Origin: Deltaproteobacteria bacterium
Lineage (GTDB): Bacteria > Desulfobacterota > Desulfobulbia > Desulfobulbales > JAGXFP01
DNA length: 60,745 bases
Assembly: GCA_020056965.1 (NCBI GenBank)
Contig: JAGVGT010000038.1
Location: forward strand, 1 to 60,745
Reading direction: 5' to 3'
Positions 34,682 to 45,250 of this stretch are shown here, piece by piece (the stretch's first letter is position 1; the number at the start of each line of letters is the position of its first letter). The translations under genes and the position numbers were made by a program. Below the pieces are notes generated by a model. The model ran no database searches. It was not told the DNA's origin and was given only the letters and a program-made list of their open reading frames with translations.

Positions 34682-35773
34682 CTACTCCTTGATGATCGCC
34701 ACCACCATATCGCCGAAGGCGCTGGTGGAGAGAATCTTATCCGGGGCATAACCGCTGCTCAGTTCGCTGGTGGTGTAGCCGCGTTCAAAGACGGCGAAGA
34801 GGGCGTCCCAGATTTCCTTGGCCTCGCTCGGCAGGTTAAGACTCTTGTCGAACATCAGGGCGACGCTGCCGATCATCGAATAGGGATTGGCGATATTCTG
34901 GCCGGCGATGTCCGGGGCCGAACCGTGGGCTGGTTCGAAATAGCTCTTTTCCGGGCCCACACAGGCCGAGGGCATCAAGCCCAGGGAACCGATCACCCCG
35001 CCGGCCTGGTCGGTGAGGATATCGCCCATCATGTTCTCGAGCAGGCAGACGCCGTTGAACATGGCGGGCTTGATCACCAGCTGGTAGGCGGCGCTGTCGA
35101 CCAGCACCGACTGGTAGGGCACATCTGGGTACAGCTTGGCGACCTCTTCGACCACCGCGTTCCAGAAGCGCGAGGTGGCCAGGACGTTGGCCTTGTGAAT
35201 ATTGATCATCTTACACTGGCGTTTCCGGGCCTCATCAAAGGCGACCACCGCCACCCGCCGCACCTGCGCGTCGGTGTAGATGCACTCGTCTTCGGCATAC
35301 TGCATGCCGGTGGCCGGCCCCTCGGTCTTCTTACCGAAGTAGATCCCACCCACCAGTTCGCGGATCATCAGAATATCGATGCCTTCACCGATTATCTCCG
35401 GCTTGAGGGGCGAGAAACCGGCCAAGGCCTTGGGTAAACGGACCGGTCGGTAGTTGGCGTAAGTGTCGTAACGCTTGCGCAATGGCAGGATGGCACCGAC
35501 CTCGGGCCGAAACTCCTGGGGGATCTCGTTCATCCGCTCGACGGCCAGTCCCACCGGTCCCTTGAGGATCGCATCGGCCCGGTCGCAAACCGCCTTGGTC
35601 TGCTCGGGGAAGGGCGAGCCTTCGCTGAAGTAGGCCCCGGCCCCGAACGGCGCGAATGCCAAGGTGAACTGGTGGCCGTGCTTCTCCTCGACCGCCTTCA
35701 GTACCTTCAAGGCCTCGCGCATGATCTCCGGGCCGATGCCGTCACCTTCCAAAACTGCGATAATTTTCTGCAT
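34682..35773 (-). CDS. leuB: 3-isopropylmalate dehydrogenase LeuB
   Basis: 363 residues, full length. LeuB oxidatively decarboxylates 3-isopropylmalate with NAD in leucine synthesis. Blocks seen include VLEGDGIGPEIM, NEIPQEFRPEVGAILPLR with the substrate arginines, LMIRELVGGIYFG, VDSAAYQLVIKPAMFNGV (metal aspartates) and EPAHGSAPDIAGQNIANP near the NAD site. No leuA, leuC or leuD is in this window, so the gene is detached from the usual leu operon here. A strong terminator follows. Upstream is a palindromic heptad repeat. Confidence 0.96.
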   Translation of the reverse strand: MQKIIAVLEGDGIGPEIMREALKVLKAVEEKHGHQFTLAFAPFGAGAYFSEGSPFPEQTKAVCDRADAILKGPVGLAVERMNEIPQEFRPEVGAILPLRKRYDTYANYRPVRLPKALAGFSPLKPEIIGEGIDILMIRELVGGIYFGKKTEGPATGMQYAEDECIYTDAQVRRVAVVAFDEARKRQCKMINIHKANVLATSRFWNAVVEEVAKLYPDVPYQSVLVDSAAYQLVIKPAMFNGVCLLENMMGDILTDQAGGVIGSLGLMPSACVGPEKSYFEPAHGSAPDIAGQNIANPYSMIGSVALMFDKSLNLPSEAKEIWDALFAVFERGYTTSELSSGYAPDKILSTSAFGDMVVAIIKE

Positions 35774-35813
35774 GATGTTACCTTCTATTTGGTTGATCTG
35801 ATGTTTAAATAAC

Positions 35814-35900
35814 GGCTGAAGACCGAAGGCCGAAGACTGAAGTGACGACCCAGGCCCAAGTTGTTTGCATCCTTCAGCCTTCAGCCCTCAGCCTTCAGTC
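35814..35900. repeat. Imperfect inverted repeat made of 7-base units
   Basis: Arms 35814-35842 and 35872-35900 are inverted copies matching at 23 of 29 positions. Each arm is itself four near-copies of a seven-base unit like CTGAAGR. The right arm covers the last codons and stop of the Fur-FeoA gene. It may fold as a hairpin in RNA. Confidence 0.75.
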
Positions 35901-36652
35901 TCGCTGTTACTGGGATGACTGCAGGCGTGGGTGACGATGATCGCCTCGGCCATCTCACTGTCCAGAGCTAGCCGCACCTCCTGCATGGCCACGATGATCG
36001 GACCCGCCGGATTGTTGTTGATCACCTCCAGCATCAGCCCCTTGCGCAAGCCCATGGAAGCCAGCCGCCCGACCATGCTGCCCTCGCCACGGATCTCGAC
36101 AATCCGTACCTTCTCGCCCATGGCCGTCAAGGTGAGGGGCAGGTTGGTCTCCCGGCGGGAGAGACAGTCGGCACAGATGCCATAGATTTCCATCTTATGT
36201 TGGAGGGCGTGAAAACCCAGCCCGGCGGCAATCTCCATCTGCAGATGCTCCAGCCGGCTATTATGAAACTCCTGAATCTTGCCGCAAGAGGTGCAGATAA
36301 AATGGTCGTGGTGATCGCCCAGGTGCTGATGTTCGTAGGTGGTCTCCTGGGCCTCGAAGGTGCGTTTCCGGGCAAAGCCGCACTGGCAGAACATCTCCAT
36401 GGTGTCTCTAAGGAAGCGGATGTCCTGCAGGGCAGGGTCACAGTCCAGCATCAGTCCGGCCAGGCCGGAGAGGGTCAGATGGTGCTCCACCCCGAGAAAA
36501 CGGTCCAGCACCGCCATCCGGTCCTGGATCCGGGTGGCATGGATAGCCGCCAAGAGCTTACTGAACTGTTCGCGCTCCCTGGCATGGTCCTGGGTAACCT
36601 GGGCCGCCTTTTTCTTGTCACCGCGGCCACTGCCGAAAAATCGTTTGATCAT
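35888..36652 (-). CDS. Fur family regulator fused to a FeoA domain
   Basis: 254 residues. Residues about 25-165 are Fur-like: a winged helix, then HLGDHHDHFICTSCGKIQEF with Cys120 and Cys123, and a second pair Cys160/Cys163, which form the structural zinc site in Fur. From 170 the chain continues as a FeoA-type SH3-like domain (LPLTLTAMGEKVRIVEI, then GRLASMGLRKGLMLEVINN). Fur represses iron uptake genes when bound to iron; FeoA normally helps the FeoB iron transporter, and similar domains form the C-terminus of DtxR-type regulators. The fusion thus imitates a DtxR layout on a Fur scaffold. The ATG at 36652 is chosen; the frame opens slightly earlier from a TTG. Confidence 0.9.
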   Translation of the reverse strand: MIKRFFGSGRGDKKKAAQVTQDHAREREQFSKLLAAIHATRIQDRMAVLDRFLGVEHHLTLSGLAGLMLDCDPALQDIRFLRDTMEMFCQCGFARKRTFEAQETTYEHQHLGDHHDHFICTSCGKIQEFHNSRLEHLQMEIAAGLGFHALQHKMEIYGICADCLSRRETNLPLTLTAMGEKVRIVEIRGEGSMVGRLASMGLRKGLMLEVINNNPAGPIIVAMQEVRLALDSEMAEAIIVTHACSHPSNSETEG

Positions 36653-36672
36653 AAATTTCCCCAACTCCCAAC

Positions 36673-37842
36673 TCAATACAGCATGAATTCCCGGCGCAAC
36701 CGCTCAAAGCCGGCCAATTCCTCCTGCCAGCCCACCTCCAGATCGGCCACCCGCCGCCCCGCCTCCAGACCTTGCCGGAGCTCGACGCTGCCCAGAATCA
36801 TGTCCATGGGCAGCTTGTGAAACTCATACTCGTAGGGCGGTTTCTTATAGGCGAAACCCGCCTCGCCGTACAGCTCCAGCACCGCCCGCAACAAGGCCAG
36901 AGAGGTGCGATAGGGCCTGAAGATGGCCGGGTCGAGCACCTGGAGGTGAAAGCCCCGGCAGAGTTCACCCCGGAACTTGTTGCTGGTCGGCTCGAAGGCC
37001 ACCGGCCGCAGCAGACAGCCGGCCAAATCGGCCTGGTCCAGGGCGGCGACAAAACGAGCGGGTTCGACAAAGGGCGCCCCCCACAGTTCGAAGGGCAGGC
37101 AGGTGCCGCGCCCCTCCGAGACATTGGCCCCCTCCCATAGAACCTGGCCGGGGTAAACCAAGGCAGTCTCCGGGGTCGGCATGTTGGGCGAGGGGAAGAG
37201 CCAGGGGAAGCCGGTATCGCGGAAGTTCATGCCCCGTTGCCAGCCCCGCATGGGGATGACGGCAAGATTGGCGCCGATGCCGAAATAGTCGTTGAAGAGC
37301 CGGGCCAGTTCGCCCATGGTCAGGCCGTGGCGCATGGGAATCGAGCGGAGTCCGACAAAGGAATGACAGTCAGCGGCCAGCAGGTTGCCCTCGATCAATT
37401 CGCCGCCAATGGGGTTGGGCCGGTCGAGAATTACCACCAGTTTACCCTCTGCGGCCGCCGCCTCCAGGCAGTAGAACATGGTCCAGATGAAGGTATAAAC
37501 CCGGGTCCCGACATCCTGCAGGTCGATGAGGAGCACATCCAGATGGGCGAGCATGGCCGGATCGGGCCGCCGTTGATCGCCATAGAGGCTGAAGACCGGC
37601 AGGCCGGTCAGGTCGTCGGTGGTGTGGCCCGACTCGATCATGTTGTCCTGGCGGTCGGCAAAAAAACCATGCTGGGGCGAGAAGATACAGGTCAACTGCC
37701 CCGGCAGGGCGGCAACTACCACCTCGCGGCTGTGGCGATAAAAGCGGTCAGTGGAGGCCTGATTGCAGAGCAGTCCCAACCGTTTACCTTTGAGCCAGGT
37801 CGGCGGGGCGGCCGCCAGTTCTTCCAGTCCGATGCTGATCAT
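36673..37842 (-). CDS. DUF1343 / NamZ-like exo-N-acetylmuramidase
   Basis: 389 residues, full length for the family. Hallmarks are GKRLGLLCNQASTD, FSPQHGFFADRQDNM, VLLIDLQDVGTRVYTFIWTM, RPNPIGG and YPGQVLWEGANVSEGRGT. The characterised member NamZ of Bacillus subtilis removes N-acetylmuramic acid from the ends of peptidoglycan fragments. No signal peptide is visible here, so it probably acts in the cytoplasm on recycled fragments, or leaves by another route. It is 20 bases upstream of the Fur-FeoA gene on the same strand. Confidence 0.9.
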   Translation of the reverse strand: MISIGLEELAAAPPTWLKGKRLGLLCNQASTDRFYRHSREVVVAALPGQLTCIFSPQHGFFADRQDNMIESGHTTDDLTGLPVFSLYGDQRRPDPAMLAHLDVLLIDLQDVGTRVYTFIWTMFYCLEAAAAEGKLVVILDRPNPIGGELIEGNLLAADCHSFVGLRSIPMRHGLTMGELARLFNDYFGIGANLAVIPMRGWQRGMNFRDTGFPWLFPSPNMPTPETALVYPGQVLWEGANVSEGRGTCLPFELWGAPFVEPARFVAALDQADLAGCLLRPVAFEPTSNKFRGELCRGFHLQVLDPAIFRPYRTSLALLRAVLELYGEAGFAYKKPPYEYEFHKLPMDMILGSVELRQGLEAGRRVADLEVGWQEELAGFERLRREFMLY

Positions 37843-38014
37843 GGCAAATCTTCCTGGTGTGGATGAATAACGGGCAGCAAAACCGGATAAATTCTCCAGT
37901 CACCCTTTTCTCTTGGGGAAAAAAGTCTTACATAAACAATTAACGTTTAAAAGTAAACAAGGCGGCGCAACCACAACCCCCTGTCACCGTTATAAAAAGC
38001 CCAAAGGATCAAGG

Positions 38015-38764
38015 ATGAAAATCGCCATTAGCGGCAAGGGTGGGGTCGGCAAGACCACCATCATGGCCCTGCTCGCCGAACAACTTAAGAGGGACGGCAA
38101 ACAGGTGCTGATCATCGACGCCGACTCCAGCCCGCATATGGCCCAGACCATCGGCCTGGCCGACCCCGGCAAGATCGTGCCCATCGCCGAGATGAAGACT
38201 TTGCTGGTGGAGCGCTCCGGCAAGGTAGAGGGGTCGCCATTTTACAATATCAACCCGCAGGTGGACGACCTCCTGGCCCGCTATATGGTGGAGGCCAACG
38301 GCCTGAAGCTGATGGTGCTGGGGGCCATCGAGGGTGGTGACAAGGGCTGCGCCTGCGCCGAGAACACGGTGCTCAAAAGGATGCTCACCAAGCTGCTGCT
38401 CTCCCCCAGCCAGGTGGTCCTCTTGGACATGGAGGCCGGGGTCGAGCATCTGGGGAGGGGCACCATCGCCGGGGTCGATCACCTCCTGACCGTGGTCATC
38501 CCCACCCAATCCAGCATCCGTACCGCCCTGAAGGTCAAGAAACTGGCCGGAGAGGTCGGGATCAAGTCGGTCCGTTTTGTCGGCAACCGGGTGGTCGATG
38601 AGGAAGACGAGAAGTTCCTCGCCGAGGGTTTAGGAGAAAGCCCCATTGCCTGCTTCCCCGACTCTCCGGCCATTGCCAGGGCCGAACGGCGGGGGCAGCC
38701 GATCGTCGAACTGGTCGAGACCGTTCAACCGCAGATCCGCCAACTGCTGGCGGCCCTGGCTTGA
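38015..38764 (+). CDS. cooC: CooC-like nickel-insertion ATPase
   Basis: 249 residues. The Walker A loop GKGGVGKTT (7-15) and IIDADSSPHMAQTIG follow the MinD/CooC type. A CxC pair, Cys112 and Cys114, lies where CooC proteins have their nickel-binding cysteines at the dimer interface. CooC loads nickel into carbon monoxide dehydrogenase in an ATP-dependent way. No cooS or acs gene is in the window, so the client enzyme is elsewhere. The ATG at 38015 is chosen as family similarity begins there. A small unknown protein and a DUF166 protein follow on the same strand. Confidence 0.9.
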   Translation: MKIAISGKGGVGKTTIMALLAEQLKRDGKQVLIIDADSSPHMAQTIGLADPGKIVPIAEMKTLLVERSGKVEGSPFYNINPQVDDLLARYMVEANGLKLMVLGAIEGGDKGCACAENTVLKRMLTKLLLSPSQVVLLDMEAGVEHLGRGTIAGVDHLLTVVIPTQSSIRTALKVKKLAGEVGIKSVRFVGNRVVDEEDEKFLAEGLGESPIACFPDSPAIARAERRGQPIVELVETVQPQIRQLLAALA

Positions 38765-38939
38765 ACTACCCGCAATTTAGTGCGAACTCTTGCCAGCTTA
38801 CCTTGCCGGCAGGGCTTTCGCCGTAGCGGCTGTTTTGTCGCAAGAAAAGATTTACAAAATTTTTCGCGCTTGCTAAGTAGAGCAATCTTTATTGTTCGGA
38901 CAATTTATTTGACACCTTTCGCGACCCTCCGAGGAATCA

Positions 38940-39302
38940 ATGGCTTCACAGAATAACGATGACGAGACCGGCTACACCCCATCGGCCGCCGAGGATGAAA
39001 TGCTCTACGAGCAGACCATGCGGCGCATGCGCCTGGAGATCGATAAGGGGCGGACCTACGATCAAGCCTGCCGGGCTATTTCCGGTCTGGAAGAGGAATT
39101 GACCAACGAGATCGGCGAGGATTTTCTGCGGATCATCATCGCCGAGCGCCACTTCGGCGAGGGCTACGGGATCGACGACCTGGCCCTGCTCCTCGATGTC
39201 GACTTTGAAAGGATCGAGGCCATCCGCGACTACATGCTGCGCGATATCGGCAACTCCCTGACCCGGGAGAAACGGCGGCTGGTCAGCACCTCTACCCACT
39301 GA
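38940..39302 (+). CDS. Hypothetical helical protein
   Basis: 120 residues, acidic and predicted mostly helical, without membrane segment or cysteine. The middle (GLEEELTNEIGEDFLRIIIAERHFGEGYGIDDLALLLDVDFERIEAIRDYML) looks like a helix-turn-helix-like bundle, but I cannot name a family. The ATG follows AGGA at a good distance. It lies between the CooC-like and DUF166 genes, with 175 bases before it that contain an AT-rich stretch (TTTATTGTTCGGACAATTTA) that may be a promoter. A link to metal enzyme maturation is only suggested by position. Confidence 0.65.
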   Translation: MASQNNDDETGYTPSAAEDEMLYEQTMRRMRLEIDKGRTYDQACRAISGLEEELTNEIGEDFLRIIIAERHFGEGYGIDDLALLLDVDFERIEAIRDYMLRDIGNSLTREKRRLVSTSTH

Positions 39303-39374
39303 AACAACTTGGGTGATGGCGAGGTAAATCGCCCCCGCCGACCACCGCACTATCAATCTGCCAAAGGCCGCCCG

Positions 39375-40004
39375 ATGAGCGAGTGCCAGCGCCTGGTAAT
39401 CTTCCAGGAAAAAGGGGCCGGCGAAAAAAAGCTCGCCGGGTTGCGCCGCTTCGGTCGCGGCCTGGAAATCGCCACCGTTTATGATATCGATGCCGCCCTA
39501 CCCTCCTTCATCGACAAACCGGAAGAATTCATCCCCAGCGAGTTCGGCGGCGACCTGGTCTTGAGCTTTCTCAAGCACCCCGACCTCATCGACTACCTGG
39601 CCTTACTCTGCGAAAAAAAGAAAATCCCGCTCATCGCCTCCGGGAAAAAATGTGCAAAGGCCATCACCCCTTTCACCTGCTGCGGCCTGGGCCGCTTGCC
39701 AGGGCTGGGCGCCTATGGCGAACAGTTTGGCTTTCCCGAGTTGCACATTGAGGAAGAGGGCGGCAGGATCAGCCGGATTGAGGTCTTGCGCGGGGCCTCC
39801 TGCGGGGCCACCTGGCTGGCGGCGGCCCGGGTGACAGGACTTGCGGTCGAAGAGGCGCTGACAACCTACCCCCGCGAGGTGCAGTACCTATGCGTGGCCG
39901 ACCCCGCCGCCTTTGATCCGCTCAGTGGCAAGAGTAGCGTCCACTATGCCGGCCACGTCCACGCCGCCGCCCTGAAAAAAGCCGTGGATAAAAGCGAACC
40001 GTAG
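39375..40004 (+). CDS. DUF166 family protein with conserved cysteines
   Basis: 209 residues. Family-like blocks are FVIP-type IPSEFGGDLVLSFLKHPDL, KKCAKAITPFTCCGLG (Cys93, Cys102, Cys103), FGFPELHI and RGASCGATWLAA (Cys143). I recall members mainly from methanogens and other anaerobes; the function is not established. The clustered cysteines suggest metal or thiol chemistry. The ATG at 39375 starts at family similarity. It is the third gene of a rightward group with the CooC-like ATPase, which supports a metal-related role by association only. Confidence 0.75.
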   Translation: MSECQRLVIFQEKGAGEKKLAGLRRFGRGLEIATVYDIDAALPSFIDKPEEFIPSEFGGDLVLSFLKHPDLIDYLALLCEKKKIPLIASGKKCAKAITPFTCCGLGRLPGLGAYGEQFGFPELHIEEEGGRISRIEVLRGASCGATWLAAARVTGLAVEEALTTYPREVQYLCVADPAAFDPLSGKSSVHYAGHVHAAALKKAVDKSEP

Positions 40005-40157
40005 AATATCCAACCGCAGAACCGAAGAACAGCAGAAGTTTAAAACCAACTGCGGGTTACCGCTACGCCTCAGACATCGCCATAATATATCCGACCATCG
40101 CCTACCGTTTTTCCTTCTGCGGTTCTATATTCTACTGTTCGATATTCTGCGGTTCGC
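39994..40157. repeat. Long imperfect inverted repeat with 15-base sub-units
   Basis: Arms 39994-40038 and 40114-40157 are inverted near-copies (units resembling GAACCGCAGAATATC repeat about every 15 bases in each). They enclose about 75 bases without features and end next to the murA stop codon. The left arm begins inside the end of the DUF166 gene. The pair could form a hairpin that ends convergent transcripts. Confidence 0.75.
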
Positions 40158-40170
40158 TGTTATGTGCGGT

Positions 40171-41442
40171 TCAATCGTTCTGCTCCGCTTCCCGCCGGAT
40201 CACCGCCCCCACCCCGACCAGCTTGCCGACCAGGTTATCATAGCCCCGGTCCAGGTGATAGACCCGGGAGATCTCGGTCTCGCCCTGGGCGGCCAAAGCC
40301 GCGATCACCAGCGAGGCGCTGGCCCTGAGATCGGTGGCCATCACCGGGGCGCCGGTCAAACTCCCCACCCCTTTGACGATGGCGCTGTGGCCGTCCACCT
40401 TGATGTTGGCCCCCATCCGCCGCAGTTCGGCCACATGCATGAAACGATTTTCGAAGATGGTCTCGGTGATGACACTCAGGCCGTTACCCAGACACATCAG
40501 GGCCATGATCTGGGCCTGGAGATCGGTGGGGAAGCCAGGATAGGGCAGGGTCTTGATATCGACACTCTTTAAGGGCTGACGCCGACAGACGGAGATTTGA
40601 TTCCGGCCGACCGTGACCTCCACCCCGGCCGTCCGCAGCTTCTCGAAGAGGGCGTCCAGGTGGCCCGGATTACAGGCGGTGACGGTCAGCTCCCCGCCGG
40701 TGGCGGCGGCGGCGATCAGGTAGGTGCCGGTCTCGATCCGGTCGGGGATAATGGTCGCCTCGGCCGGTCGCAGTTTCTTGACGCCGCGGACCACCAGGCA
40801 GTCAGTGTCCCGGCCGTCGATCCGCGCTCCCATCCCGGTCAGCATGTCGATGAGATTGCCGATTTCGGGCTCCCGGGCGGCGTTTTTGATTTCGGTGACC
40901 CCTTCGGCCAGGGCGGCCGCCATCAGGAGGTTCTCGGTGCCGGTCACCGAGGGAATATCGAAATAGATGGAGTTGCCTTTCAGACGTCCATCGACACTAC
41001 CCTCCACATAGCCGCTCTCCAGGGTAGATACCACCCCCAGCCGGGCCAGTCCCTGGATATGGAAATCGATGGGCCGGGCGCCGATGGCGCAACCACCGGG
41101 CAGCGACACCCTGGCCCGACCCATGCGGGCCAGGAGCGGCCCCAGGACCAGCACCGAGGCACGCATGGTCTTGACCAGGTCGTAGGAAGCCTCGACGTTG
41201 TCGATGGTGGTGGCGTCCAGGAGCAAGGCCTGATCGGCTTCCCGCCATTGCCACTTGATCCCGAAGGAGGCCAGCAGTTTCAACATGGTGCGGGTGTCGC
41301 GCAGGTCCGGGACATTATGCAACACATGCACGCCGGGGGCCAGGATGGCGGCGGCCATCAGCGGGAGGGCCGCGTTCTTGGCGCCGCTGACCTTGATGGT
41401 GCCGTGCAGAGGCCGACCGCCCTCGATAATAATCTTGTCCAT
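40171..41442 (-). CDS. murA: UDP-N-acetylglucosamine 1-carboxyvinyltransferase MurA
   Basis: 423 residues, full length. MurA adds enolpyruvate to UDP-GlcNAc, the first committed step of peptidoglycan synthesis. The catalytic loop reads [10 protein letters not shown] with Cys118, so it has the fosfomycin-sensitive cysteine form. The N-terminal [20 protein letters not shown] and the C-terminal [10 protein letters not shown] are typical. It is last in the leftward block rho, rpmE, prfA, prmC, murA, a common arrangement, starting 38 bases after prmC. Confidence 0.97.
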   Translation of the reverse strand: MDKIIIEGGRPLHGTIKVSGAKNAALPLMAAAILAPGVHVLHNVPDLRDTRTMLKLLASFGIKWQWREADQALLLDATTIDNVEASYDLVKTMRASVLVLGPLLARMGRARVSLPGGCAIGARPIDFHIQGLARLGVVSTLESGYVEGSVDGRLKGNSIYFDIPSVTGTENLLMAAALAEGVTEIKNAAREPEIGNLIDMLTGMGARIDGRDTDCLVVRGVKKLRPAEATIIPDRIETGTYLIAAAATGGELTVTACNPGHLDALFEKLRTAGVEVTVGRNQISVCRRQPLKSVDIKTLPYPGFPTDLQAQIMALMCLGNGLSVITETIFENRFMHVAELRRMGANIKVDGHSAIVKGVGSLTGAPVMATDLRASASLVIAALAAQGETEISRVYHLDRGYDNLVGKLVGVGAVIRREAEQND

Positions 41443-41480
41443 TAGCTTGTTACCTTGTCAGTTGCAGCCAGAGCTGCCGG

Positions 41481-42332
41481 TTATATTTTCCGGGCCGTCG
41501 CCAGCCGATCCAAGCCGGCGTAGTCCTTGATGATTTCGACCGCTTCCAGTGCGGGCTGGGCCCGCAACAGCGTCTTGACCGTTTCGCCTTGGTCATAGCC
41601 GATTTCCATGATCAGCCCCCCCCCCGGCAAGAGAAAGTCGGGGCTTTGAGAGATAAGGTGCCGTAAATCATCCAGACCGTCCGCACCGGCAAAGAGGGCG
41701 GTGGGCGGCTCGAAGGCCAGCTCCGGCTGCAGACCCGGGCGGCTCAGCTCGGCCACGTAAGGAGGATTGGTGACGACAAAGGCGAAGCGGCTAACCGGGG
41801 CAAGTGCATCAAACCAATCGCCGGCCAGCCAGTCAATCCGTTCCGCCACCCCGTGGCGCTGGGCGTTTGCCGCCGCCACCTCAAGGGCCGCTGGGGAGAT
41901 ATCGACCCCGATCAGCCGGGCTTGGGGCAACTCGCGGGCTAACACCACCGGAATCACCCCGCTACCGCTGCCCAAATCAAGGATAGCGCCGGCAAAAGTT
42001 GTCGGTTCGGGAATCCGGGCCAGTACCGCTTCGATCAGCAGCTCGGTTTCCGGCCTGGGGATCAGCACGGCCGGCGACACCGTAAATGAGAGCGACCAAA
42101 ATTCCTGCTCGCCGAGGATATAGGCCAGGGGCTGACGGTTCAGGCGCCGCTCAACCAAAGCCGCAAACCCGGCCAGTTCATCGGCAGTTACTGCTCGGTC
42201 GGCAAGGTGCATCTCGACCCGGCTGAGTCCAAAAAAATAGCACAGGAGAAGTTCTGATTCCAGCCGGGCCTCACCAATGCCGCCCTGTCGCAGCTGTTCC
42301 GCGGTCAACCGGGCGAGTTCACTGATCTTCAT
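41481..42332 (-). CDS. prmC: Release factor glutamine methyltransferase PrmC
   Basis: 283 residues. PrmC methylates the glutamine of the GGQ motif in peptide release factors, which raises their activity. The S-adenosylmethionine site DLGSGSG (119-125) and catalytic NPPY (189-192) are intact. The ATG at 42332 is preferred as family similarity begins with it; a GTG 33 bases upstream would overlap prfA. It directly follows prfA, its substrate gene, as in many bacteria. Confidence 0.96.
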   Translation of the reverse strand: MKISELARLTAEQLRQGGIGEARLESELLLCYFFGLSRVEMHLADRAVTADELAGFAALVERRLNRQPLAYILGEQEFWSLSFTVSPAVLIPRPETELLIEAVLARIPEPTTFAGAILDLGSGSGVIPVVLARELPQARLIGVDISPAALEVAAANAQRHGVAERIDWLAGDWFDALAPVSRFAFVVTNPPYVAELSRPGLQPELAFEPPTALFAGADGLDDLRHLISQSPDFLLPGGGLIMEIGYDQGETVKTLLRAQPALEAVEIIKDYAGLDRLATARKI

Positions 42333-42357
42333 CGCCGGATTCTCGCCATGCCGGGCA

Positions 42358-43440
42358 TCATTCACCGCTGTTCTTCAAAGCCTCGGATTGGTAATAGGAA
42401 ATCAGGGGAACGATCAGATCATCCAGCTTACCGAGCATGATGCTGTCGAGCCGGTAGATGGTCAGGTTAATGCGGTGGTCGGTGACCCGCCCTTGGGGAA
42501 AATTGTAGGTGCGGATGCGCTCGCTGCGGTCGCCGCTGCCGACCTGGCTCTTGCGCTCGGCACTGATTGTGTCGTGCTGCTGCTGTTCCATGAGGGCGAG
42601 CAGCCGGGAGCGCAAGACCTTCAGACCCTTGGCCTTGTTCTTGTGCTGGGACCGTTCATCCTGGCATTGCACCACCAGACCGGTGGGCAAATGGGTGATC
42701 CGCACCGCCGAGTCGGTTGTATTGACGCTCTGGCCGCCCGAACCGGAGGAGCGAAAAATATCGTAGCGCAAATCGTTGGGGGCGATATTTACCTCAACAT
42801 CTTCAGCCTCGGGCATCACGGCGACAGTAACCGCCGAGGTGTGGATCCGCCCCTGGGCCTCGGTCTCCGGCACTCGCTGGACCCGGTGCGCCCCGGATTC
42901 GTATTTGAGGCGACTGTACACTTTATCCCCGCTGATCAGGGCGATGATCTCCTTAAAACCACCGCCAATCCCGAGCGGATTGCTGCTCATCACCTCGACC
43001 CGCCAGCCCTTGGACTCGGCGTATCGACAGTACATCTTATAGAGATCGCCGACGAAAAGGGCCGCCTCGTCACCACCGGTGCCGGCCCTGATTTCCAAAA
43101 GGGTATTTTTCTCGTCGTTGGGGTCGCGAGGCAACAAGGCCAGACGCATCTCCTGCTCAAGCTCGGTCAGGTGAGCGGTCAGTTGCTCAATCTCGGCCCG
43201 TACCAACTCCTGCATCTCCGCATCGCTTTCACCCTGCAACAGCTCCCGATTTGCCAGCAGGTCGGCTTCAGCCTGGCGATAATCGGTGTAGAGCTGGTGC
43301 ATCCTGGCCACCTGCGCATGCTCCTGGGCCAGCCGGCGAAAGCCATCCATGTCGGACATGCGGGCCGGATCGGCAAGCAGATGCTCAAGTTCATCGAGCT
43401 TGTCGGACAGATTGGCGAATCTCTCGAACATATCAGTCAT
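42358..43440 (-). CDS. prfA: Peptide chain release factor 1
   Basis: 360 residues. RF1 reads UAA and UAG stops and triggers peptide release. The hydrolysis motif GGQ is at 235-237 ([13 protein letters not shown]), and the codon-reading tripeptide region reads [13 protein letters not shown] as in RF1 rather than RF2. The start is the ATG at 43440; a second in-frame ATG three codons on could also serve. It is upstream of prmC and preceded by a terminator that separates it from rpmE. Confidence 0.97.
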   Translation of the reverse strand: MTDMFERFANLSDKLDELEHLLADPARMSDMDGFRRLAQEHAQVARMHQLYTDYRQAEADLLANRELLQGESDAEMQELVRAEIEQLTAHLTELEQEMRLALLPRDPNDEKNTLLEIRAGTGGDEAALFVGDLYKMYCRYAESKGWRVEVMSSNPLGIGGGFKEIIALISGDKVYSRLKYESGAHRVQRVPETEAQGRIHTSAVTVAVMPEAEDVEVNIAPNDLRYDIFRSSGSGGQSVNTTDSAVRITHLPTGLVVQCQDERSQHKNKAKGLKVLRSRLLALMEQQQHDTISAERKSQVGSGDRSERIRTYNFPQGRVTDHRINLTIYRLDSIMLGKLDDLIVPLISYYQSEALKNSGE

Positions 43441-43536
43441 ATTTGACCTTTAAGACTTCCGGCACCAGGTGGTTGCATCATGACGTTCAAGGCGACGCCA
43501 AGGGTTCACGACGCACCACAATCACTTATGCACATA

Positions 43537-43580
43537 ACAAAAAAAGGATCCAGGCGGACGATTAATCCGCGCCTGGACCC
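43537..43580 (-). terminator. Rho-independent terminator between rpmE and prfA
   Basis: On the reverse strand, arms GGTCCAGGCG and CGCCTGGATCC (one bulged base) enclose a 13-base loop and are followed by seven T residues. It lies 40 bases after the rpmE stop. Confidence 0.88.
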
Positions 43581-43619
43581 TAAATGTAAGCGACAACCAA
43601 TATGACCGGAAAAACCGGT

Positions 43620-43838
43620 CTACTGCTCTTGCTGCTGAAAATGCTTAGCGTATTTTTTCTTGAACTTATCGATACGCCCGGCGGTGTCGATCAGCTTCTG
43701 CTTACCGGTGAAGAATGGGTGGCAGGCGGAACAAATTTCGGTGGTGATCTCCGGATCAACGGAGCCCATTTCGATCTCATTGCCACAGGCACACTTGGCG
43801 ACGATCTTGTGATATTTGGGATGGATACCTTCTTTCAT
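43620..43838 (-). CDS. rpmE: 50S ribosomal protein L31, zinc-binding form
   Basis: 72 residues. The zinc ligands are all present: CAC near residues 16-18 and CSACHPF further on, so this is the C+ type that is made when zinc is sufficient. The ATG at 43838 follows GGAGG at nine bases. It sits between rho and prfA, a widespread arrangement, and has its own terminator. Confidence 0.96.
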   Translation of the reverse strand: MKEGIHPKYHKIVAKCACGNEIEMGSVDPEITTEICSACHPFFTGKQKLIDTAGRIDKFKKKYAKHFQQQEQ

Positions 43839-43993
43839 TGGCGACAACCTCCAGTCAGATACAACTTAAATCTTCCGCCGGAAATCACGCCAGGCGGGGA
43901 CATTCACACTCCAGGCCGGTACGATTCCGACCCACGGAAGCAGAAGAATATAACCTAATTTTTTGGTTTAGCAAGCAAAGTTTAAGAAGAGAT

Positions 43994-45250
<1,257 letters not shown>

